Shown here: positions 1-5,195 of the stretch, one piece after another
Position numbering within the stretch: the stretch's first letter is position 1
Layout of the letters: each line of letters starts with the position of its first letter
NCBI GenBank assembly: GCA_003577365.1
Contig: QEUY01000294.1
Coordinates: 1 to 5,663, forward strand
Source of the DNA: Chloroflexota bacterium
Lineage (GTDB): Bacteria > Chloroflexota > Anaerolineae > Caldilineales > Caldilineaceae
DNA: 5,663 nt
Direction: 5' to 3'
The notes under the pieces: generated by a model
What the model was told of the DNA's origin: nothing
The model's input: the letters and a program-made list of their open reading frames with translations, nothing else
Database searches by the model: none
Program-made: the position numbers and the translations under genes

Positions 1-49
1 CGGTATAGGGGGTGTTGCCGGCTGAATTGCCACAGATGCGGCAGCGCAT
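1..49 (-). CDS. N-terminus of a probable class I SAM-dependent methyltransferase with a CxxC knuckle (partial)
   Basis: Only the first 16 codons are visible, and the gene continues beyond the left edge. The peptide begins MRCRICGNSAGNTPYT. A CxxCGN knuckle (Cys3, Cys6) directly at the start, followed by GN and an aromatic residue, resembles the N-terminus of bacterial SAM-dependent methyltransferases that carry a small zinc-binding element before the Rossmann domain. It also fits other zinc-ribbon proteins, so the function is inferred from very little sequence. The ATG lies 23 bp after the stop of the PHP gene on the same strand, which suggests co-transcription with it. There is no strong Shine-Dalgarno sequence at normal spacing; a GAGTGG lies rather far upstream. 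It is too short to be listed as an ordinary open reading frame, so it is easily missed. Confidence 0.5.
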   Translation of the reverse strand, partial: MRCRICGNSAGNTPYT

Positions 50-72
50 CGTACTGCACGCAGACCACTCAG

Positions 73-864
73 TTAAGGTTTTTGTGAAAACTCGGCCCAA
101 GAGGGGCGCGGGCGCGTTGCGCCCGGCTGGGCGATGTGTGGATCGCCCGGCGCTGCCGGCTCGTCGCCATAGACGTGCGTGTGCTCATAGGCGGGCAGCC
201 CGGCCCCACGCAGCAGCGGCAGCGCCGCACACAGGCTGGCCGGCGTCCACAACGGGCCGCCGGCGCGCGTGCGTCGCGCCAGCAGCGCCCGGCGCAGGTC
301 CGCCGCCGACCGTCCGGGGAACCAGGTAAAGGCCTGTCCCACCGTATGCGGCACATGCGAATCGCTGCCGCCCAGCTCGCTCAGGCGCGGGCCGCGGCGG
401 TTGATCCACTGGGTCAGCCGGTTGCTCAAGGTGTTGGTAGGGAAGCCGTTGCGGATCTCGACCCCGTCCAGCGGCAGATGCGCCAGCAGACGCCCCACGC
501 CGGCCATCTTGCCCAGGCTGGCCCAGGCGCTGAAGGGGTGGACGGCGATCGCCAGCCCGCCCTGGGCATGGATCGCCTGCACGGCGGCGCGTGCCGAGTG
601 AAAGGCGGGCAGCGATTTGTGTACAAAGAGCGCCACAATATCGCCCTCGTCGGTCGTCACTTCTTGGCCCACAATGACATCCAGCGGCAGACGCCGCTGC
701 CGCGCATAGGCTTGGGCGGCCAGCCCCCCTTCGGCGGTGTCGTGGTCGGTCACGGCGATGACTTGGAGGTCGGTCTGTTCGACCACATAGTCGACCAACG
801 TTTCGGGTGCGACCGCGCCGTCGCTATAGGTGGTGTGGATGTGGGTATCGGCTTTGCTCTGCAT
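73..864 (-). CDS. PHP-domain metal-dependent phosphoesterase (TrpH/YciV-like)
   Basis: A 263-residue protein of the PHP (polymerase and histidinol phosphatase) superfamily. The metal-site motifs appear in the expected order: DTHIH (residues 6-10), a YSDG turn with Asp15, TDHD (39-42), GQE with Glu68, HPF with His109, and GSDSH (166-170). In the TrpH/YciV group, these residues bind a two- or three-metal centre that hydrolyses phosphomonoesters or phosphodiesters such as 3',5'-nucleotide bisphosphates or short RNA. The substrate here cannot be read from sequence. No signal peptide or membrane segment is seen, so it is presumably cytosolic. The start at 864 is chosen because GGAAAGAG precedes it and the PHP fold begins six residues later; the in-frame ATG at 927 would add 21 residues with no family match. 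The C-terminal 30 or so residues are proline-rich and probably disordered. The methyltransferase-like gene follows after 23 bp. Confidence 0.88.
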   Translation of the reverse strand: MQSKADTHIHTTYSDGAVAPETLVDYVVEQTDLQVIAVTDHDTAEGGLAAQAYARQRRLPLDVIVGQEVTTDEGDIVALFVHKSLPAFHSARAAVQAIHAQGGLAIAVHPFSAWASLGKMAGVGRLLAHLPLDGVEIRNGFPTNTLSNRLTQWINRRGPRLSELGGSDSHVPHTVGQAFTWFPGRSAADLRRALLARRTRAGGPLWTPASLCAALPLLRGAGLPAYEHTHVYGDEPAAPGDPHIAQPGATRPRPSWAEFSQKP

Positions 865-867
865 GGT

Positions 868-875
868 CTCTTTCC
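868..875 (-). promoter_or_regulatory. Ribosome binding site that decides the PHP gene start
   Basis: On the minus strand GGAAAGAG ends three bases before the ATG at 864, with the GGA core at about 8 bp. It supports this start over the in-frame ATG at 927. Confidence 0.55.
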
Positions 876-964
876 GGACTGCGGGCTGTGGTCGCTGCGC
901 CGGGCAGCGTGAGGATGCCACAGCCACGCCAATCTATCTTACTGCATACTTCTCGTTTGTAATC

Positions 965-997
965 TATCTATTGTCTATCTTTTCTGTATCTTTTCTG
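965..997. repeat. 11-bp tandem repeat, two perfect copies and one degenerate copy
   Basis: TATCTTTTCTG occurs at 976-986 and again immediately at 987-997, identical in all 11 positions. The preceding 11 bp (965-975, TATCTATTGTC) is a degenerate copy in the same register. On the strand of the PHP gene the unit reads CAGAAAAGATA. A period of 11 bp puts each copy on nearly the same face of the helix, as in arrays of regulator sites, but it could also be simple slippage. The distance to the PHP start codon is about 100-130 bp. Confidence 0.7.
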
Positions 998-1124
998 TTG
1001 TATACCGATGACGCATTCTGTGCAAGATCGGCGCGCTCCCTTGGGCCGCCCCCAAGATACCCCTCCAGCACAGCGGTCGGCACGGCGCCTGTCTGTAAGG
1101 CTGTCATCGCCTCTCCGGTTTACG

Positions 1125-1910
1125 TCATCCCAATCCATAGACCCCCTGTGCAGTAGCGCCGAAGATCCAAATGCCGTCTTCGGCGCTGAAGTGCCCCTGC
1201 GGCCAGGCCAGCGCGTTGGCATAGCCCTCGCGCCCGGCGACCGGCGGATAGTCGCTGCCCCACATCATACGTTGTGGGCCAAAGGCCGCATAGGCTTGGT
1301 CCAGCAGCGTGAGATTGGTCAAATCCAAGGGAATCGGCGGCGTGGGCGGCATCCGCCGCGGGCAGATCTCGCCCAGCCCATGAATCTTGATGTAGAGATG
1401 GGGATGCTGTGCCAGGGCAAAGACCCGGCTGCGGCGATCATAGGGCGCGGCCTCGCCGTCGGGGTGGTTGACGCTGCCCAGATGCTCCAGGATGATCGGC
1501 ACGCCGGTGATGGCCGCGGCGACCTGGGCAAACTCCGGCGAGGCCAGGCTGGCGGCATCGCCCGCCACGCTGATCGGCAGCCCCAGGGCTTCGGCCTGCC
1601 GCCAGAGCGCCAGCGGGTCATCGCCGGGGGAACGGGTGGCGGCGCGCAGCCGCACGCCTGCCGCACCCTGGTCGGCCAACTGCGCCAACCGCTCGCGCGC
1701 GTCGGGCCGGTCGCTGTCCACGATCACCACGCCCGCCAAGCGGTCGGGATGGCGGCGGATACATTCAAACTGGTAGCGGTTGTCGCTTTGGCCGAGCATC
1801 TGCACCAGCACGGCTTGATCCACGCCGCAGCGGTCCATTTGAAAGAGGAGGCTCTCCACCGGTTCATACCAGATGGGTGAGACGTGGCAGTGGGTATCGA
1901 CGATGGGCAT
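1125..1910 (-). CDS. Amidohydrolase-2 family TIM-barrel metal-dependent hydrolase
   Basis: A 261-residue amidohydrolase-2 (PF04909-type) protein. The N-terminal metal motif DTHCH (5-9, His7 and His9) opens the barrel. It is followed by the typical GVDQAVLVQ strand (29-37), an RRHPDRLAG segment (52-60), LEHLG with His143, and WGSDYPP with Asp220, the expected catalytic or metal aspartate. The family includes lactonases such as LigI, aromatic decarboxylases and other hydrolases, so the reaction cannot be assigned. The length is close to that of small members. No signal peptide is seen. AGGAGA at 1915-1920 supports the start at 1910. A plausible promoter lies at 1966-1995. The gene is divergent from the DinB-like gene, and the PHP gene follows 260 bp downstream on the same strand, probably as a separate transcript. 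Confidence 0.87.
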   Translation of the reverse strand: MPIVDTHCHVSPIWYEPVESLLFQMDRCGVDQAVLVQMLGQSDNRYQFECIRRHPDRLAGVVIVDSDRPDARERLAQLADQGAAGVRLRAATRSPGDDPLALWRQAEALGLPISVAGDAASLASPEFAQVAAAITGVPIILEHLGSVNHPDGEAAPYDRRSRVFALAQHPHLYIKIHGLGEICPRRMPPTPPIPLDLTNLTLLDQAYAAFGPQRMMWGSDYPPVAGREGYANALAWPQGHFSAEDGIWIFGATAQGVYGLG

Positions 1911-1914
1911 GGCT

Positions 1915-1920
1915 TCTCCT
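1915..1920 (-). promoter_or_regulatory. Ribosome binding site of the amidohydrolase gene
   Basis: On the minus strand AGGAGA is followed by AGCC-type spacing and the ATG at 1910. It is near consensus and fixes the start. Confidence 0.65.
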
Positions 1921-1965
1921 GATCGCTGTTTCTGGCTGTTTTTCGGGGTGGGTGCGGCCAGCCGT

Positions 1966-1995
1966 ATTGTAGCGCGCTAGGCCGTGGCGCGCCAA
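1966..1995 (-). promoter_or_regulatory. Candidate sigma70-type promoter of the amidohydrolase gene
   Basis: On the minus strand TTGGCG (1990-1995) and TACAAT (1966-1971) are separated by 18 bp. The -10 box matches five of six consensus bases and the -35 box four of six. The implied start point is about 45-50 bp before the ATG at 1910. A perfect 10-bp palindrome, TGGCGCGCCA (1985-1994), overlaps the -35 box and could be an operator half, but such GC palindromes also arise by chance here. Confidence 0.45.
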
Positions 1996-2023
1996 CCGAG
2001 CCATCCCGCGCCGCCGGGCCGGT

Positions 2024-2052
2024 TTGGCAACGCAGCACGTTGCCGGTATCCT
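2024..2052 (+). promoter_or_regulatory. Candidate sigma70-type promoter of the DinB-like gene
   Basis: TTGGCA (2024-2029, five of six consensus bases), a 17-bp spacer, then TATCCT (2047-2052, four of six). It lies about 58 bp before the ATG at 2110. Its -35 box faces away from that of the amidohydrolase promoter, with 28 bp between the two boxes. Confidence 0.35.
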
Positions 2053-2092
2053 GGGCGCTGTTCTGCAACTTGACCCGTATGCTGCTGATGCG

Positions 2093-2100
2093 AAAGGAGG
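2093..2100 (+). promoter_or_regulatory. Strong Shine-Dalgarno site of the DinB-like gene
   Basis: AAAGGAGG is a near-perfect anti-16S match with 9 bp to the ATG at 2110. It fixes that start and rules out the internal Met30 start, even though the first 22 residues do not look like family sequence. Confidence 0.75.
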
Positions 2101-2109
2101 CGACCTACC

Positions 2110-3000
2110 ATGTCCGCAGCGCCACCATCAACCTCACCTTCAACGCCGCCTCTCTCCGGACTTCAGCCGCTTGGCCCGATTTTGATCGGCGATGGGATGC
2201 TGCGCCTGCATCATGCGCTGCTCGACCTACTGGCGGCGCTCTCGCCCGGCGACTGGCAGCGCCCGACCGCGGCGGCCCCGTGGACTGTCAAGGACGTGGT
2301 CGCCCATCTGCTCGATACCGACATCCGGCGGCTCTCTGCCCAGCGCGATCGGCAGCCTGCGCCGCCGCCGGCGCAGCCGATTGAGAGCTATGCCGCCCTG
2401 GTCGACTATCTGAATTGGCTCAATGCCCAGTGGGTAGCCGCGGCGCGGCACATCAGCCCGCGCCTGCTGGTCGAATTTCTGGCGATCACCGGCCCTGCGC
2501 TCCATGCGCTGCTCAGCGAGATCGACCCCTATGCCCCGGCGCGGGTGGCGGTTTCCTGGGCGGGTGAGACGACCTCGGCCCACTGGTTCGACATGGCGCG
2601 CGAATATACCGAAAAGTGGCATCATCAACAGCACATTCGCGAGGCCGCCGGCGCGCCGCTGCTGGACGGCCCCGAATGGCTGGGGCCTGTCCTGGCGACT
2701 TTTCTGCGCGGCCTGCCGCATGCCTATCGCGCCGCGCCCGCCGCACCGGGGACCGCGGTCGTGGTGGAGATCCCCGGCCCGGCAGGAGGGCAATGGACGA
2801 TTGTCCACGATGGCGACGTTTGGCAACTGTGGGGCGGCGCGCCCGCCCAGGCGGATGCCTGGCTGCGGCTCGATGCAGACAGCGCCTGGCGGCTCTTGAC
2901 CAAAGGGTTGGCGCCCGCCGATGCCATGGCGCGGCTGCACGTCACCGGCGAGCGCGAGCTGGCGCAGCCTTTTCTGGACATGGTGTCGATCATGGCGTAG
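2110..3000 (+). CDS. DinB-superfamily maleylpyruvate isomerase-like protein (mycothiol-dependent MDMPI type)
   Basis: A 296-residue protein with the layout of the mycothiol-dependent maleylpyruvate isomerase / TIGR03083-like group. The N-terminal four-helix metal-binding domain covers about residues 28-200. Its first helix is followed by WTVKDVVAHL (58-67) with metal ligand His66, and the later helix carries EKWHHQQHIREA (168-179), where Glu168 and His172 fit the E-x3-H pair. The C-terminal domain (about 210-296) resembles the SCP2-like MDMPI C-terminal domain, with a WLRLDADSAWRLLTKGL segment and a final VTGERELAQPFLDM. Known members use a thiol cofactor such as mycothiol in isomerisation or thiol transfer. 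No aromatic-degradation gene is nearby, so the substrate is unknown. Residues 1-22 are rich in Pro, Ser and Thr and probably a disordered extension. The gene is divergent from the amidohydrolase and ends at a hairpin. Confidence 0.82.
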   Translation: MSAAPPSTSPSTPPLSGLQPLGPILIGDGMLRLHHALLDLLAALSPGDWQRPTAAAPWTVKDVVAHLLDTDIRRLSAQRDRQPAPPPAQPIESYAALVDYLNWLNAQWVAAARHISPRLLVEFLAITGPALHALLSEIDPYAPARVAVSWAGETTSAHWFDMAREYTEKWHHQQHIREAAGAPLLDGPEWLGPVLATFLRGLPHAYRAAPAAPGTAVVVEIPGPAGGQWTIVHDGDVWQLWGGAPAQADAWLRLDADSAWRLLTKGLAPADAMARLHVTGERELAQPFLDMVSIMA

Positions 3001-3006
3001 ACCCAC

Positions 3007-3044
3007 AGCGCCGGCAGCCCATTTGGGATGAGGCTGCCGGCGCT
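3007..3044. terminator. Hairpin terminator between convergent genes
   Basis: AGCGCCGGCAGCC (3007-3019) pairs perfectly with GGCTGCCGGCGCT (3032-3044). This gives a 13-bp GC-rich stem with a 12-nt loop, beginning 7 bp after the DinB-like stop. The run after the stem on the plus strand (TCCCTCTTGG) is only weakly T-rich, so it is not a textbook intrinsic terminator. It sits in the 86-bp gap between convergent genes and may serve both strands or protect 3' ends. Confidence 0.72.
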
Positions 3045-3086
3045 TCCCTCTTGGTTAGGCACGCCTTGGGCTGGCGCGTTTGCTCC

Positions 3087-3998
3087 TCAGACCGGCTGGC
3101 CGGCGTGCGTCGACGGCAGCCAGAGTTCCAGAGCGTGCGGCAGCACCTCAATCGTCACCTCGCCGAAGGCCGGCGAGGTCCACCCCACCGCCGGGCGGAT
3201 CTCGGCGTCGACATGGAGCGGGAAGCCGGACCAGGCCAGTTGCAGCTTTTGGACCTGGCGATATTGCACGCCGGGCAGCCGATCCAGCGTGCCCGCCACG
3301 CCGCGCAGCAGCAGCGGCGCCAGCCGTTCGATCTCCTCGCGCTGCACCAGGGCGACGTCAAGCAGACCGTCGCACGGGTCGGCTGCCGGGGCCAGGTGCA
3401 GCCGCGGGCCGATGGCGCGGGTGTTCATGACCTCGACCAGCGCAAAGTCGCCGGTGACCTCTGTGCCGTCCAGCACCATGCGGCAGGGGTAGCTTTGCCA
3501 TGTGCGCGCCTGGCCCATCAAGGTCGCCAACCCGCGCAGCAGGCTTTTGCCCTGCCCAGGGTCATAGGCCGAGAGCAGATCGGCAAAGAAGCCATAGCCT
3601 GCGCCTTCGAGGAAGATATCGTTGCCCCAGGGCGCGCGCATCCGGCCCACGTCGAAGGTGCGCTTTTGCGGCGCTGCCAGCCCCGACAGGTCGCCCGGTT
3701 TGATATCCTGAATGCCTAGAGTGCGCGCGATGTTGTTGGCCGTCCCCATGGGGACGATCACAAGCGGCACACGCCCGCCCAAGACGCGGTCGGCCACAGC
3801 GCGGATCGTGCCATCGCCCCCGGCGGCGACGACCAGCCCTTGGGCTGTCTCCAAGATGGCGTCGAGGTCTTGTTCACAGGTCGTCGGATGGTGATAGGGG
3901 GTATAGCCTGCACCCGCCAACGCCGCCTGAAGCTGCTCCAGTTTATAGCGTTGTTTGCGAATCCCCGACGTGGGGTTATAAATAATATGCGCGTCCAT
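3087..3998 (-). CDS. Diacylglycerol kinase-like lipid kinase (YegS/DgkB family)
   Basis: A 303-residue DAGK-catalytic-domain protein that probably phosphorylates diacylglycerol or a related lipid at the inner face of the membrane, using ATP. The motifs appear in family order: NPTSG (8-12), GGDGT (60-64, nucleotide-binding loop), PMGTANNIA (83-91), EGAGYGFFAD (131-140), MNTRAIGP (191-198) and DPCDGLLDV (207-215). The last is VDAE (263-266), the place where relatives usually have a DGE motif with the catalytic acid. Here Asp264 and Glu266 are kept and the middle Gly is Ala. The length is normal for the family and there are no membrane segments, as expected for a peripheral enzyme. The ATG at 3998 has AGGGAGG just 3 bp upstream, a somewhat short spacing. 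It lies 96 bp after a UPF0104 membrane protein gene on the same strand and may be co-transcribed. The lipid substrate is inferred. Confidence 0.9.
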   Translation of the reverse strand: MDAHIIYNPTSGIRKQRYKLEQLQAALAGAGYTPYHHPTTCEQDLDAILETAQGLVVAAGGDGTIRAVADRVLGGRVPLVIVPMGTANNIARTLGIQDIKPGDLSGLAAPQKRTFDVGRMRAPWGNDIFLEGAGYGFFADLLSAYDPGQGKSLLRGLATLMGQARTWQSYPCRMVLDGTEVTGDFALVEVMNTRAIGPRLHLAPAADPCDGLLDVALVQREEIERLAPLLLRGVAGTLDRLPGVQYRQVQKLQLAWSGFPLHVDAEIRPAVGWTSPAFGEVTIEVLPHALELWLPSTHAGQPV

Positions 3999-4040
3999 GG
4001 GCCTCCCTGATGCCGTGACACAGATTGTAGACAGATTCTG

Positions 4041-4087
4041 GCTCTCGCGGCTTCGCGTTCTTTGCGCCCTCTGCGGTTCATCTTTTC
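4041..4087. repeat. Intergenic repeat-like element made of short CGCRRAG-type units
   Basis: On the minus strand this reads as a run of similar 7-10-bp units: CCGCAGAGG (4068-4076), CGCAAAGAA (4058-4066), CGCGAAG (4051-4057) and CCGCGAGAGC (4041-4050), preceded by a GAAAAGATGAA stretch. One minus-strand frame would encode MNRRGRKEREAARAR. From general knowledge, peptides of this NRRG-RKERE type recur as spurious ORFs in Chloroflexota and other environmental genomes, because an interspersed CCGCAGAG-type intergenic repeat gets translated. I infer this is a copy of that element. It starts 7 bp after the stop of the membrane-protein gene and fills much of the gap before the lipid kinase. Confidence 0.55.
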
Positions 4088-4094
4088 AATGCGG

Positions 4095-5066
4095 CTAGGA
4101 GGGCTGCATCGACGTGCGGTCTGCCGCTTCGCGTGCGCCCCGCCAGACAAGAAAATAGACCACCGACCCGGCGACCACCGGCAGAAAGATCATGACCACG
4201 CGAAAGAGCGCCACCAGCGCCGCCGCCTGGTTGGTGTTGAGCTGCGCCGCCACCGCCAGAAAGCCGACCATGCTGGCGTCGACCACGCCAATGCCCGCGG
4301 GCAGCGGCGTAAAGCGCCCCAACAGGCTGGGCACGACAAACGCCAGGAATAGACTCCCGTAGCTCGCCTCCACCCCCAGGCCCCAGGCGGCGAGCACCAA
4401 AATCGAAAACTTCAGAAGATGGCTGACCAGCGTGATGCCCAGCGTGGCGGCGAGCAGCGCCGGGGCCATCAGCGTGGGCATCACCTTGGCGAAGTTGTCG
4501 AGCGAATGGCCGAGCTTGAAGCGGGCCGCCCGGTTGCGCGCCCAGCGGAAGATCGGCGCGCGCGCCGGCTTCCACCACAGCAGCAGGGCGAGCAGGCCGA
4601 TCACCGCCAGGCTGATCAACACAGGGGTACGCGCCGGTTCAAACCAGAGCGCGGCCAGGAGCGACCCAACGATGAGCACGGTTTGGTCGAGCAGGCTGGC
4701 GGTCACCACCGGCGCGCTGCTGCGCCCAACGTCGGCCCCGGCTTGTTTCATCAGCCCTACCTGGGCGGCAGCGCCGCCGGGCAACATCAGCGCGGGCTGG
4801 CCCGCCAGAAAGACCTTCCAAGGGATCTTCCAAGAGATATTCCGATAGACCGCCTGGATCAAGAGTTGAAAACGCCAGCTCTTCAGCAGCAGCGCGGCCA
4901 GAGCCGAGAGCAGCATGAGGGGCATGTAGCGCCCGTGAAAGGCGCGCAAGGCGGCCAGCACCTCTCCCCCTTGCAGATATTTGAACGCGGCGACAGCCAG
5001 CCCCAAGACGACTGCGGCAGTCAAACCGTACTTCAGATACTTCATCGCTCGTTTGGGTGCTTTCAT
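4095..5066 (-). CDS. UPF0104 / lysylphosphatidylglycerol synthase transmembrane-region family protein
   Basis: A 323-residue polytopic membrane protein matching the transmembrane part of the lysylphosphatidylglycerol synthase family (UPF0104, PF03706-like). About eight hydrophobic segments can be seen, roughly at residues 12-30, 47-65, 86-104, 122-141, 147-165, 200-230, 238-275 and 287-308. Two family-like motifs stand out: LPGGAAAQVGLMK (95-107) and the re-entrant-like LPAGIGVVDASMVG (255-268). The cytosolic lysyl-transferase domain of MprF is absent. It is therefore more likely a lipid flippase or membrane component than an aminoacyl-lipid synthase. The neighbouring glycosyltransferase and lipid kinase support a role in envelope lipids. 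The start is uncertain: the ATG at 5066 has only TGAGAA some 10 bp upstream, and Met8 (ATG at 5045) has no better site. The 3' end is close to the repeat-like element. Confidence 0.85.
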   Translation of the reverse strand: MKAPKRAMKYLKYGLTAAVVLGLAVAAFKYLQGGEVLAALRAFHGRYMPLMLLSALAALLLKSWRFQLLIQAVYRNISWKIPWKVFLAGQPALMLPGGAAAQVGLMKQAGADVGRSSAPVVTASLLDQTVLIVGSLLAALWFEPARTPVLISLAVIGLLALLLWWKPARAPIFRWARNRAARFKLGHSLDNFAKVMPTLMAPALLAATLGITLVSHLLKFSILVLAAWGLGVEASYGSLFLAFVVPSLLGRFTPLPAGIGVVDASMVGFLAVAAQLNTNQAAALVALFRVVMIFLPVVAGSVVYFLVWRGAREAADRTSMQPS

Positions 5067-5195
5067 GTCTGTGTTCTCAGGATAGGCCCATGCCGGTGTG
5101 ATGATCCAAGAGAGGCCCTGCTGCCGAGTCGATGAACGAGCATGGAAACAGGCTGCATCCGATAGACGGTATATGGGTGCGCGGTATGAACGGGA
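5067..5195. other. 129-bp gap between glycosyltransferase and membrane-protein genes
   Basis: I see no gene, no strong hairpin and no clear promoter. On the minus strand TATCCT lies about 20 bp before the ATG at 5066, with TTGGAT 19 bp upstream of it. This is too poor to call a promoter with confidence, so co-transcription from the glycosyltransferase gene stays open. Confidence 0.4.

Larger units (their letters stand above)
865..1124. other. 260-bp intergenic region with an AT-rich block
   Basis: This lies between the amidohydrolase stop and the PHP start. I see no credible gene in it. Positions 931-1006 are strikingly AT-rich for this window and hold the 11-bp repeats listed separately. 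The 9-mer AATCTATCT occurs twice, at 931-939 and 961-969, exactly 30 bp apart. It probably contains the promoter and 5' leader of the PHP gene. A weak candidate on the minus strand is TTGCAC (1018-1023), 15 bp, TATACA (997-1002). A second is ATTACA, 16 bp, TAAGAT nearer the gene. Neither is convincing. A small hairpin (6-bp stem CTTGGG/CCCAAG, 5-nt loop) sits at 1040-1056 without a T-tract. Confidence 0.5.

Noticed and set aside
136..912. Long plus-strand open frame opposite the PHP gene
   Set aside because: It is antisense to a gene with a full set of PHP motifs; the translation is Arg/Gln/Gly-rich with no family signal, as expected from GC-rich codon use.
965..997. CRISPR array
   Set aside because: The repeat is only 11 bp with no spacers between copies.
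1040..1056. Small hairpin CTTGGG/CCCAAG as a terminator after the amidohydrolase
   Set aside because: Only a 6-bp stem and no T-run on either strand; it could easily be chance.
1008..1880. 290-codon plus-strand open frame opposite the amidohydrolase
   Set aside because: It mirrors the codon structure of the amidohydrolase gene, lacks a ribosome binding site and shows no recognisable domain.
2227..3006. 259-codon minus-strand open frame opposite the DinB-like gene
   Set aside because: Antisense shadow; the plus-strand gene has a strong Shine-Dalgarno site and family motifs.
2616..3719. 367-codon plus-strand open frame
   Set aside because: It runs out of frame through the DinB-like gene, across the hairpin and antisense through the lipid kinase; the product is Arg/Ala-rich low-complexity sequence.
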